From Bacteroidales bacterium UBA6360 (lineage in GTDB: Bacteria; Bacteroidota; Bacteroidia; Bacteroidales; UBA932): a stretch of 8,932 nt of DNA. The translations under genes and the position numbers were made by a program. Of the stretch, positions 1 through 6,955 are shown piece by piece; position 1 is the first letter of the stretch; the number at the start of each line of letters is the position of its first letter. Where the stretch lies: positions 1 through 8,932 of the forward strand of contig DJRM01000051.1 in the NCBI GenBank assembly GCA_002440085.1, written 5' to 3'. The notes below the pieces were generated by a model. It searched no databases and was not told the origin of the DNA. It saw only the letters and a program-made list of their open reading frames with translations.

Positions 1-62
1 TTTAGCGGACAGCAATAATATTGTTCTCAGTTTCATATCTTAGATTTCTTAAATAATGTCCG

Positions 63-1349
63 TCAGTCAATATCCCTCACAGTGACCTCTATCTCGTTGA
101 GAATCACCGGACCGAGGTCGACGGCCGAGCTTTTCTGCAGAGCCGCGTAATCGACATCCTTGATGATGTTCTCCCTCGCCGTGTTCCAGTTGCCGTTTCC
201 GCTGAGCCATGCCGCGCTGTGGTACTCATTGTAGGCCTTGCCGCCGTGCATCGCCTTCATTGCCTCCTCGGTGTTTTCACGCCAGTGGAGAGTCTTTATG
301 ACGAGCTTGAGGTAGCGGCCGACGACGACCTTGTCCGGGTCCGGGGCGATGCTGAACGTCTCGCCTCCATAGACAGGCATCGTTCCCTCGCCGACTTTCT
401 CCCAATTCTCGTTGTCCTCGGAGACCCAATATTCATAGTCCTTCACCCTCTGGCGGTAGCATGACATATCGACACCGCCCTCGACGGTGTTGAGAAATCT
501 TGTCGTCCGCACCTCCACGATCTGGAATGACGACTGCAAGTCAGCTACGATCGACCACGGAAGACTCGGAATGTCATAGCTTCCGTTCTTGCCGATGAAC
601 TGAGTCTGAAACTCATAGTCCTCGACGCTGTGGTCTTCCATGTTGCACCAGATTGCCGTCGGGTCGTCCGGGAACTTTGAGCAGTGCGAGGCCTTGACAT
701 TCGCGAATCCGGAACGCCACTCTGTGCTCTTGTTCCCGTCGAACAGACGGTCTATGCCGAACGTGCCCCAGTCATTGTCCGGGAGGTCCGAACTCAGGAT
801 CCTTATCCCGCTGACACCGTGAGGCTTTGCCCCGTCGACAAAGCTCAGCAGGGCGTAGTTGCGGTTCGCGTTCACGGAGTCGTCCGCGCTCACGAGTTCC
901 AACGGGAGGATGAAATTCTTTTCAGGGTCGCTGTCAAGGGCGTTGAGAACGGCCTTCGACTTGAGGCGGATGTCTATTGTCTTGCCGAACTCGTCCGAGC
1001 TGAAGTGCAGGGATGGGGTGAACTCATATGCAGAGCCGTCTATGATTTCGTAGTTGTTGTCGGGGAACAGCAGTTCAAGCTCGTCCGAGCTCATCACGCG
1101 CAGGCTCGCATTGCCTTCCGCCGTCCTCTCGCTGCCGTTCTTCATCACAATCAGGGACCACACCGTCTCCTCGTTGCGCGCCTTCACCGAGACCGTCTGC
1201 TCACCGTTGTTCTTGATGTTCAGAATCGTGTGCCACCTCTCGCCCACGAGGTTCTCAGGGGAGAACTTCTTCTCGCACGAGACCGCCGTCAGGAGAAGTG
1301 CGACCACCGGGAGAAGGAGCGTGGCTTTTGTTATTCTTATGTGATTCAT
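63..1349 (-). CDS. Surface glycan-binding lipoprotein with DUF1735-like and F5/8 type C domains (SusE/F position)
   Basis: This 428-residue lipoprotein probably binds glycan at the cell surface beside the SusC/SusD complex. Residues 1-24 form a signal peptide ending in a lipobox (LTAVSC), with Cys25 as the lipidated residue. Residues about 40-170 look like a DUF1735 / BT_3987-type N-terminal beta-sandwich domain (inference from overall pattern). Residues about 178-428 match an F5/8 type C (discoidin) fold. Its landmarks are GIDRLFDGNKSTEWRS near 198-213, a W-S-I-V-A-D-L strand at 265-271, RVKDYEYWVSEDNENWEKVGEG at 301-322 and GRYLKLVIK at 344-352. Two stretches, about 216-260 and 356-412, look like insertions between core strands. 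No catalytic motif is visible, so a binding role is preferred. It follows susD by 78 bp and is probably co-transcribed with it. The start is supported by the signal peptide and by an A-rich stretch just upstream of the ATG. Other possibility: a C-terminal discoidin-like domain of different binding specificity. The gene call is firm, the domain call good, and the ligand unknown. Confidence 0.88.
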   Translation of the reverse strand: MNHIRITKATLLLPVVALLLTAVSCEKKFSPENLVGERWHTILNIKNNGEQTVSVKARNEETVWSLIVMKNGSERTAEGNASLRVMSSDELELLFPDNNYEIIDGSAYEFTPSLHFSSDEFGKTIDIRLKSKAVLNALDSDPEKNFILPLELVSADDSVNANRNYALLSFVDGAKPHGVSGIRILSSDLPDNDWGTFGIDRLFDGNKSTEWRSGFANVKASHCSKFPDDPTAIWCNMEDHSVEDYEFQTQFIGKNGSYDIPSLPWSIVADLQSSFQIVEVRTTRFLNTVEGGVDMSCYRQRVKDYEYWVSEDNENWEKVGEGTMPVYGGETFSIAPDPDKVVVGRYLKLVIKTLHWRENTEEAMKAMHGGKAYNEYHSAAWLSGNGNWNTARENIIKDVDYAALQKSSAVDLGPVILNEIEVTVRDID

Positions 1350-1378
1350 ATTTTTGTAAACATTAAAATACTTGGATA

Positions 1379-1427
1379 AGATTTGTCTGTATTTCGAGGA
1401 ATATAGACCGAAAAGACAGCCAAATCT
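1379..1427 (-). promoter_or_regulatory. Intercistronic stem-loop directly after the susD stop codon
   Basis: The 78-bp gap between susD and the third gene contains a long imperfect inverted repeat. Arm 1379-1396 pairs with arm 1409-1427 around a 12-nt loop (1397-1408). The stem has 7 perfect base pairs at the base (AGATTTG/CAAATCT), a 1x1 mismatch, 4 pairs, a second 1x1 mismatch, 3 pairs, a one-base bulge (1411) and 2 closing pairs, 16 pairs in all. In the minus-strand transcript the stem begins at the base immediately after the susD TAA. Neither strand has a U-tract after the stem, so it does not look like a classical intrinsic terminator. A role in protecting the susC-susD mRNA 3' end, in processing, or in lowering expression of the downstream gene is inferred from position only. 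Confidence 0.6.
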
Positions 1428-3380
1428 TTAATATAATGGTGCCTGGACTAATTGAGGATTACTGTCGACTTCGTTTGTTGAGATCGGAATCAGGTACATC
1501 CTGTCGTTCCACTGGAATGTCTGGGAAGTGATTTTCGTCCTTTGGTTCAGTTCCTCGAAGGACGGGTTCACGACAGTGAAATTGAGCCCCTCGCGTGCTC
1601 CGGCCTTAAGGTGCTGTGGCGCTATGCACCAGCGGCGCAGGTCGAAATAGCGGTGTCCCTCGCCCCAGAGCTCGATGAACCTCTCGTTGCGCACCCAGTC
1701 GGTGAGCGTCATCGTGGAACTGAGGTCGGATTCTTCGAGTTCCGGGATTCCGGCCCTGCTGCGGATGACATTGAGGTTATCGAGGGCGTTGCCCGTGTCG
1801 CCGAGCGCGGCATAGCATTCGGCCAGGTCGAGGTAGAGCTCCCCGAGACGGACCACAGGGAAAGGCACAGTCTTGCTGTTTGTGCCGTTGCTGTTGGCGT
1901 TCCATGTGAGGTTCGGAAGAATGTACTTGGTGCTGAGATAGCCGGTGATGTTCAGGTCGTTGTCCTTGGACGGGTTGTAGCCCTGCTTGTCCTTGTCCCT
2001 CATGTTCACGACGAGAGGCTTGCCGTTGGCAATCTTGGAGCCGTATTCCGCCCCGTCAAAGGCTATCCAGGCATAGAAGCGCGGCTCGCGCATGGCGTTG
2101 AGGTTGATGATTTCGGAGCGTGTGAGGCCCGCTGACGCGAACCAGTCGGACTCTGCAGCGAAGGTTTTGTCGTCTTTCGGGAGCTTGCCGTTGGCGGTGT
2201 AGAAATGCTCCACGGTGTAGAGGAACGGGGATATGCCGGAACGGCCTCCGGTCGGAGCTCCGTTATAGACTGTCACGGCGTGCGGAAGAGCGGTGTTCTC
2301 CCAGTCGAGGTATTTGTCGTTGGTCGAGTAAGTGGGATAGGCGGAGCCGAATATGACTTCCTTGTTTCCGTCCGTCTCGGTCGTGCATCCGAGGTAGCGC
2401 ATCAGGCTGGCATGCATTTTCACGTCTTCCGATGCTCCCGGAATGTCCGGCAGGCTTACTCCCTCGGCCTTGCGGCGCGTCTCTGCGTCCTCAAGGAGAT
2501 AGAGCGTGCGGCCTCCCTGAACGGTGGCCCAGTCGATGGCCTCGATGCAGGCTTCCTTGGCCTTTTCCCATTTCTGCGGGTCATAGGTGCTGCTGATGAG
2601 CTCCTTGCCGTAGCCGGGTGTCTCGTAGTTTTTGTTCTTCCAATCCTTGAACGCGAGCGGAGCCTCGCCGTTCCAGAAAGGTGACGCGGCGTAGAGCAGT
2701 GCTCGTGCCTTCAGAGCCTTGGCAGCCGCCGTGGTGGCGCGCCCTATCTCGGCGGTGTCCTCCATATAGTCCGGAAGCCCTTCCTCGCAGGCCTGGTCGA
2801 ACCACTGGCAGACCCTGTCGACGCAGTAGTCGAAATGCGAGCGTCCCGGGAACTCAGACTTGTCGGTGTTTGAAGGATAGAAATGGTCGATGACCGGCAC
2901 CGGTCCGTAGGCTTCGAGCAGGATGAAATGGTAGAATCCGAGCAGGAAATGGCATTCGGCTCTCCATCTCGCGATGTCCTCCTCCGAACTGTAGGCAGGG
3001 GTGTATTCATCAAGCAGCTGTAGGAGCTTGTTGGTGCGCCCGATGCATTTGTAGCACTGGTCCCACACTGAACCGTAAATCTGCCCCGGGTTCACCATTC
3101 CCCACGCATATTGCTGGCTCACCACTCCCCATGAGTTCGGCAGTCCGAACTCGTCGGTCGAGCTCATGAAGCTGCGGACAAGCTTCTGCATATAGATTGC
3201 CGTGACCCCCTCGTAGCAGCTGTAGAGGAACCCGATTGTCCTGTTTTTGTCCTTTACGGTGTCCGGAATGTCCATTGTCTTGGGCGGCACGACCTCAAGG
3301 AAGTCGCATGATGACGCCGCGCCCGCGAGCGACAGCATCGCGCATATTGTATAGACTAATTTTTTCTTATATGATTTCAT
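1428..3380 (-). CDS. SusD/RagB-family outer-membrane glycan-binding lipoprotein
   Basis: This 650-residue SusD-like lipoprotein is the surface lid of the SusCD transporter and captures glycan for import. The signal peptide runs to residue 24 and Cys25 (in SLAGAASSCDFLE) is the lipidation site. The mature start, C-D-F-L-E-V-V-P-P, is the usual SusD opening. The alpha-helical TPR-like scaffold is visible in the N-terminal half (for example the helix around RWRAECHFLLGFYHF). The C-terminal SusD_RagB landmarks are RLGELYLDLAECYAALGD from about 511, NLNVIRSRAGIPEL, and NERFIELWGEGHRYFDLRRW at 565-584. The closing YLIPISTNEVDSNPQL near the C-terminus is the family's typical ending. It is somewhat longer than many SusD proteins (roughly 500-600 residues), with extra sequence in the middle third. 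The gene starts 38 bp after the susC stop, the normal order and spacing. No Shine-Dalgarno site is seen. The start is fixed by the signal peptide. A two-codon ATG-ATA-TGA overlaps the true start out of frame. The family is certain; the substrate cannot be read. Confidence 0.97.
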   Translation of the reverse strand: MKSYKKKLVYTICAMLSLAGAASSCDFLEVVPPKTMDIPDTVKDKNRTIGFLYSCYEGVTAIYMQKLVRSFMSSTDEFGLPNSWGVVSQQYAWGMVNPGQIYGSVWDQCYKCIGRTNKLLQLLDEYTPAYSSEEDIARWRAECHFLLGFYHFILLEAYGPVPVIDHFYPSNTDKSEFPGRSHFDYCVDRVCQWFDQACEEGLPDYMEDTAEIGRATTAAAKALKARALLYAASPFWNGEAPLAFKDWKNKNYETPGYGKELISSTYDPQKWEKAKEACIEAIDWATVQGGRTLYLLEDAETRRKAEGVSLPDIPGASEDVKMHASLMRYLGCTTETDGNKEVIFGSAYPTYSTNDKYLDWENTALPHAVTVYNGAPTGGRSGISPFLYTVEHFYTANGKLPKDDKTFAAESDWFASAGLTRSEIINLNAMREPRFYAWIAFDGAEYGSKIANGKPLVVNMRDKDKQGYNPSKDNDLNITGYLSTKYILPNLTWNANSNGTNSKTVPFPVVRLGELYLDLAECYAALGDTGNALDNLNVIRSRAGIPELEESDLSSTMTLTDWVRNERFIELWGEGHRYFDLRRWCIAPQHLKAGAREGLNFTVVNPSFEELNQRTKITSQTFQWNDRMYLIPISTNEVDSNPQLVQAPLY

Positions 3381-3418
3381 ATCATCCGATTTGAATTTGA
3401 ATCATTTGAACGCTGACG

Positions 3419-6400
3419 TCAGAATTTGAACTGCAGTCCTATGTTGAATGTCCTCTGGAGTGGGAACGAGTTCCACGAAAGTTCAGGATCCCAGAGCTTG
3501 AACGGGCTCCACACGGCGAGATTGTCGGCCGAGAAGTAGAGGCGGCAGAACGGGAATGTGTAGCCGAACTCAAGGGTCTTGAAGCGTATGAAGCTTCCGT
3601 CGCGAAGCCAGTAGGAACTGGTCTCAAGGTTGTTGCGCACGTCGGTATAGAGCGTTCCGAGACGAGGATACTTCGCGTTAGGGTCCGGATTCGCCTCCGT
3701 CCATCTCTGCTGGTCGATATATTTTGCGAGCTGCCTTTCTCCGGCGCCCCATTCAGTTCCTGTGTCGGCACCGAACGGGTTCATAGGGGATTGGTAGATG
3801 GTGCGCTTGCCCGACCCGTTGAAGAACATCCCGAGGTCGAAACCTTTCCATTTGAGATAGACTCCGATTCCGTACTGGAGCCTCGGAGCTGTTCCGCAGT
3901 CGGAGATGAGCGTGCGGTCCTCCTTCGTGATTTTGCCGTCGCCGTTGAGGTCGCGATACTTGATGTCTCCCGGCATCACCTGGCTTCCGAGGTTCTGCTC
4001 CGGGCTGTTGTCGATGTCTTCCTGATCCTTGAAGAGCCCGTCGGCAACATATCCGACCCATCTGTATGAGGCAAGAGGCCATCCGGCGGTCGTCTGCCAT
4101 GTGTAGGTGTAGTCAGGCTCATCGACGTAGACGAGCTTGTTCTTTATGTAAGTGAAGGTTCCGCGCACGGACATCGAGAAATCCTCGGTGAGCTGTTTCG
4201 TCCAGTTGAGGCTGGCGTCGAATCCGCGGTTGTCTGCCTTTCCGACGTTGCCCCACGGCTTGGCGGTGTCGTAGCCGAGCATCGTCGGCCATGAACCCCT
4301 CTGCATGAGAATCTTCTCGCGCCTGTCGTGGAAATAGTCGGCGGAGATGCTGAGGCTGTTGAACAGGTTGATATCAATTCCTATGTCGAGCTTGCGTGCC
4401 TTTTCCCAGCAGGCATCCTCAACGGGGTAGGCGCTTATGACCGGAGCGTTGCCTTTTGAGTATTCGCCCGAAGGACCGGTGTAGAAGTTTGCCTTGTAGG
4501 TATAGACATTGGAGACATAGAGGAAGTGCTGCGCACCGGCGTTCTTTCCCGTGTCGTCGCTTCCTACAAGTCCGTATGAGCCTCTGATTTTCAGATGGTT
4601 GAACCAGTCTTTGACCGGAGTCCACCAGTCCTCGTTGCTGGCAACCCAACCGAGTGACACCGCAGGGAAGAACTCGAAGCGCTGCTTTTTCTGAAGACGC
4701 TCCGTGCCGTTGTATCCGAAGTTCACCTCGGCGAGGTAGCGGTTCTTCCAGTCGTAGGTGACGCGCCCTGAGAGTCCCTGGTTGCGGTTAGGAAGCTGTG
4801 ACTCGCGGTATTCGCGCATCATGTACATCAGCAGGGCGGAGACATTGTGGTCGCCGAAGCTGCGGCTGTAGTTGAGTCTTGCGTCGAGATACCATGTCAT
4901 GAACGCCCACCTTGAGATGTCGGACTGTACCTGATAGGTCGAGCCCGCATCGCCCACCGCCACGGCCTTGTAGCCGGTCGGATCCTCGGGATTCCATGCG
5001 TCCGTGTCGACCTGGAAATAGTACGGCGCCATCGAACTGGTGTAGGTGCTCTGCGACCTCGCGTTCATCGCCACGAGAGCCGTAAGTTTCAGTCCCTTGG
5101 TTATGAAGTCGAGACCCTGATCGAAGCTGAGAGATGCGTTGATGTCATTGAGATTCGTCTGCTTGAACTGGCGAAGAAGCACCGCGTATGGGTTCTGATA
5201 GACGCTCTTTCCGGAGAAGACCCTGTTTCCGAAGCGGATGTACTCGTCGCCTTCCTGTGCGGGAAGAACCGGAGGGAACATCACAGGGGAGATGTCATAG
5301 ACATTGTAGTAGAGGTTGTCGTTGTTTCCGAGTCCCTTGTTGTTCTGGAACTGCGCGTGCATCTTAAGGTTCACGCGCGTCGAAGGGGTGAGCTGGTAGT
5401 TGATGTTGTTCTGGAATATGTATGACCAGCGGTTGTAGTTGTTGTCGAAGACATAGTCTTTCGGGCAGTTTATCATTCCCGTGTCGTGGTTGGCCTGCAT
5501 GCTCATGTAATAGGTCAGGTGCGAGCCGCCACCCTGCACGTTCAGGTTCATCCTCTGGTTCATCGTGAAGTTCTTGAACAGGATGCTGTACCAGTCGACG
5601 TCCGGATAGACGAGCGGGTTCACTCCGCTGCGGGTGTTGGCTATGGCCTCGTCGCTGTAGCGCGGAGAGGCTGTCGGGGTGCGGGAGGTGAGGACTTCGT
5701 TATAGACCTCCATCCACCTTGCCCCGTCGACATATTCCATCTTCTGCATCGGCGTGAGGAACGAAATCTCCGCATTTGCGGAAACCTTGGCCTTCGTGTT
5801 CTCGGAACCTTCCTTTGTCGTGATTATGAGCACGCCGTTCGCTCCGCGTGAACCGTAAATCGCCGTGGCCGAAGCGTCCTTGAGAATCGAGAACTGGTCG
5901 ATGGATTCCGGGGGTATGCTGTTGAGGGCCTCGGACGTGATTTCGATGCCGTCGAGGAGGATGAGCGGAGTGGCGCGGCCGCCGAATGTCCCGATTCCGC
6001 GGATGTAGAACTCAGAACCCTCGCCCGGCTTTCCGCTCTTGGTGGAGGAAACGAGTCCGGCGAGCTTTCCGGCGAGGTTGTTTGTGAGCTGGGCGCTCGG
6101 AGCCTTCATGTCGAGCCCCTTGATTGAGGTGATGGAACCCGTCACTGAAACCTTCTTCTGCGTTCCGGCTCCGACAACGACCACCTCGTCGAGCACCTCG
6201 TTGTCCGAAGGCATCTTTACGTTCAGCACTCCGAGGTCGCCCACCACGAGCGTCTGGGTCTTGAATCCCATGCAGGAGAAAATGAGCTCGGTCCTGTCCG
6301 AGACCTCAATCTCGTATTTTCCGTCGATGTCGGTGGTTGTCCACATTCCTGTGTTCCCCTTCACCTGCACCGTGGCTCCGGGAAGCGTATCTCCGTTGCC

Positions 6401-6805
6401 CGCGTCAGTGACCGTTCCGACGAGCTTCCTCTTTTCCTGAGTCTTCCCGGATGCGCTCTTCGCGGCTTCCTTTTTCAGCGAAATCTGACTGCCGTTGATT
6501 TCATACCTCACGTCAGTACCTTTGAAAATCCGGTCGAGGATGACCTTCACCGGCTCGTTCTTCACGGCGAGGCTCACTGTCCTGCCCGTGTCGATGTCCG
6601 TGTTCCCGTAGAAAAAGACATAGTCGCTGTTCTTTTCCACATAGTCGAGCACATCCTTGACCGTGCTGCCCTTCATCTCGATGGTGAAGGTCTTCTGCTG
6701 CGGCGCCTGTTCTGCCGCGGAAATCCCGGCAGGAAGGAGACACAGACAGGCGGACAGCAGGACGCGGGAAACTCCCGCCGTGCTAAAAATGCTGTAGTCT
6801 TTCAT
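3419..6805 (-). CDS. SusC/RagA-family TonB-dependent transporter with N-terminal STN signalling domain
   Basis: This 1128-residue outer-membrane TonB-dependent transporter imports glycan fragments together with SusD and also signals to the adjacent FecR protein. A signal peptide ends near residue 30 (AGISA/AEQ). Residues about 38-110 are an STN (secretin/TonB short N-terminal) domain beginning FTIEMKGSTVKDVLDYVEK. Residues about 127-198 are a carboxypeptidase-D regulatory-like beta-sandwich (KLVGTVTDAGNGDTLPGATV). DEVVVVGAG at 206-214 is the probable TonB box. The plug spans about 215-335 and carries the family signatures FYIRGIGTFGG (266-276), LLDGIEI and SILKDASATAIYGSRGANG (306-324). The remainder is the 22-strand barrel and ends in an aromatic residue (NIGLQFKF), as expected for BAM recognition. 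A DxNxDG loop (DLNGDGKITKED, 952-963) resembles a calcium-binding EF-hand-like turn that is often seen in SusC barrels. The STN domain marks it as a signalling transporter of the FecA type, which agrees with the sigma/anti-sigma genes upstream. The start is supported by the signal peptide; 150 bp separate it from the FecR gene. Confidence 0.97.
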   Translation of the reverse strand: MKDYSIFSTAGVSRVLLSACLCLLPAGISAAEQAPQQKTFTIEMKGSTVKDVLDYVEKNSDYVFFYGNTDIDTGRTVSLAVKNEPVKVILDRIFKGTDVRYEINGSQISLKKEAAKSASGKTQEKRKLVGTVTDAGNGDTLPGATVQVKGNTGMWTTTDIDGKYEIEVSDRTELIFSCMGFKTQTLVVGDLGVLNVKMPSDNEVLDEVVVVGAGTQKKVSVTGSITSIKGLDMKAPSAQLTNNLAGKLAGLVSSTKSGKPGEGSEFYIRGIGTFGGRATPLILLDGIEITSEALNSIPPESIDQFSILKDASATAIYGSRGANGVLIITTKEGSENTKAKVSANAEISFLTPMQKMEYVDGARWMEVYNEVLTSRTPTASPRYSDEAIANTRSGVNPLVYPDVDWYSILFKNFTMNQRMNLNVQGGGSHLTYYMSMQANHDTGMINCPKDYVFDNNYNRWSYIFQNNINYQLTPSTRVNLKMHAQFQNNKGLGNNDNLYYNVYDISPVMFPPVLPAQEGDEYIRFGNRVFSGKSVYQNPYAVLLRQFKQTNLNDINASLSFDQGLDFITKGLKLTALVAMNARSQSTYTSSMAPYYFQVDTDAWNPEDPTGYKAVAVGDAGSTYQVQSDISRWAFMTWYLDARLNYSRSFGDHNVSALLMYMMREYRESQLPNRNQGLSGRVTYDWKNRYLAEVNFGYNGTERLQKKQRFEFFPAVSLGWVASNEDWWTPVKDWFNHLKIRGSYGLVGSDDTGKNAGAQHFLYVSNVYTYKANFYTGPSGEYSKGNAPVISAYPVEDACWEKARKLDIGIDINLFNSLSISADYFHDRREKILMQRGSWPTMLGYDTAKPWGNVGKADNRGFDASLNWTKQLTEDFSMSVRGTFTYIKNKLVYVDEPDYTYTWQTTAGWPLASYRWVGYVADGLFKDQEDIDNSPEQNLGSQVMPGDIKYRDLNGDGKITKEDRTLISDCGTAPRLQYGIGVYLKWKGFDLGMFFNGSGKRTIYQSPMNPFGADTGTEWGAGERQLAKYIDQQRWTEANPDPNAKYPRLGTLYTDVRNNLETSSYWLRDGSFIRFKTLEFGYTFPFCRLYFSADNLAVWSPFKLWDPELSWNSFPLQRTFNIGLQFKF

Positions 6806-6955
6806 CTGTCAGCGTGTGTTTTAATTATATGATTTGCAATTATATTCGAAAATAATCCCCAATCTGAGGGAATGTATTTTTCTCATATTTTCATTTCTTT
6901 TGATCTGTATTGTACGATGTCATGATTGACTGATAATGAATATACTATGGAAAAA
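6806..6955 (-). promoter_or_regulatory. AT-rich promoter region of the susC-susD operon
   Basis: This 150-bp gap between the anti-sigma gene and susC is strongly AT-rich and holds no gene. It is the likely site of the operon promoter used by the ECF sigma factor. On the minus strand TATTTTCG (6847-6854) is one base from the Bacteroides -7 consensus TAnnTTTG. No TTTG lies at the proper distance upstream, so a housekeeping promoter is not convincing and an ECF-type promoter is more plausible. The near-match lies inside an 18-bp palindrome, which is listed separately. A weak 6-bp inverted repeat (6929-6934 with 6955-6960) overlaps the anti-sigma stop codon but has no U-tract, so termination there is doubtful. 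Confidence 0.5.
6839..6856. repeat. 18-bp near-perfect palindrome upstream of susC
   Basis: ATTATATTCGAAAATAAT is an inverted repeat in which 8 of 9 positions pair around a central TTCGAA. It ends 33 bp before the susC start codon and overlaps the only near-match to a -7 promoter box in this gap. It could be an operator or part of the operon promoter. AT-rich DNA produces such palindromes by chance fairly often, so this is only a candidate. Confidence 0.4.

Noticed and set aside
6..62. Inverted repeat CGGACA (6-11) / TGTCCG (57-62) just after the last gene, plus CAATAATATTG (13-23), as an operon terminator
   Set aside because: The 6-bp arms are 45 bases apart and have no U-tract in the minus-strand direction. 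The small palindrome has only a one-base loop. The operon may continue to the left of the window.
684..1379. 231-codon open frame on the plus strand
   Set aside because: It is antisense to the F5/8 lipoprotein gene. Its composition is explained by that gene's GC-rich third positions, and it shows no recognisable domain or initiation context.
1542..2135. Plus-strand open frame of 197 codons, with similar ones at 2205-2684, 6039-6440 and 7529-7840
   Set aside because: All lie antisense within clear susD, susC or FecR coding sequence and have low-complexity shadow-like translations.
3413..3422. 10-bp palindrome CTGACGTCAG at the susC stop codon
   Set aside because: A perfect 10-bp palindrome is expected several times by chance in a window this size, and it has no hairpin loop.
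3390..3430. Four copies of TTTGAA around the susC-susD junction
   Set aside because: One copy is coding (the end of susC), spacing is irregular and the hexamer is common in AT-rich DNA.
6806..6955. Invertible (phase-variable) promoter upstream of susC, as seen at some Bacteroides loci
   Set aside because: No pair of long inverted repeats flanks the promoter region and no site-specific recombinase gene is in the window.
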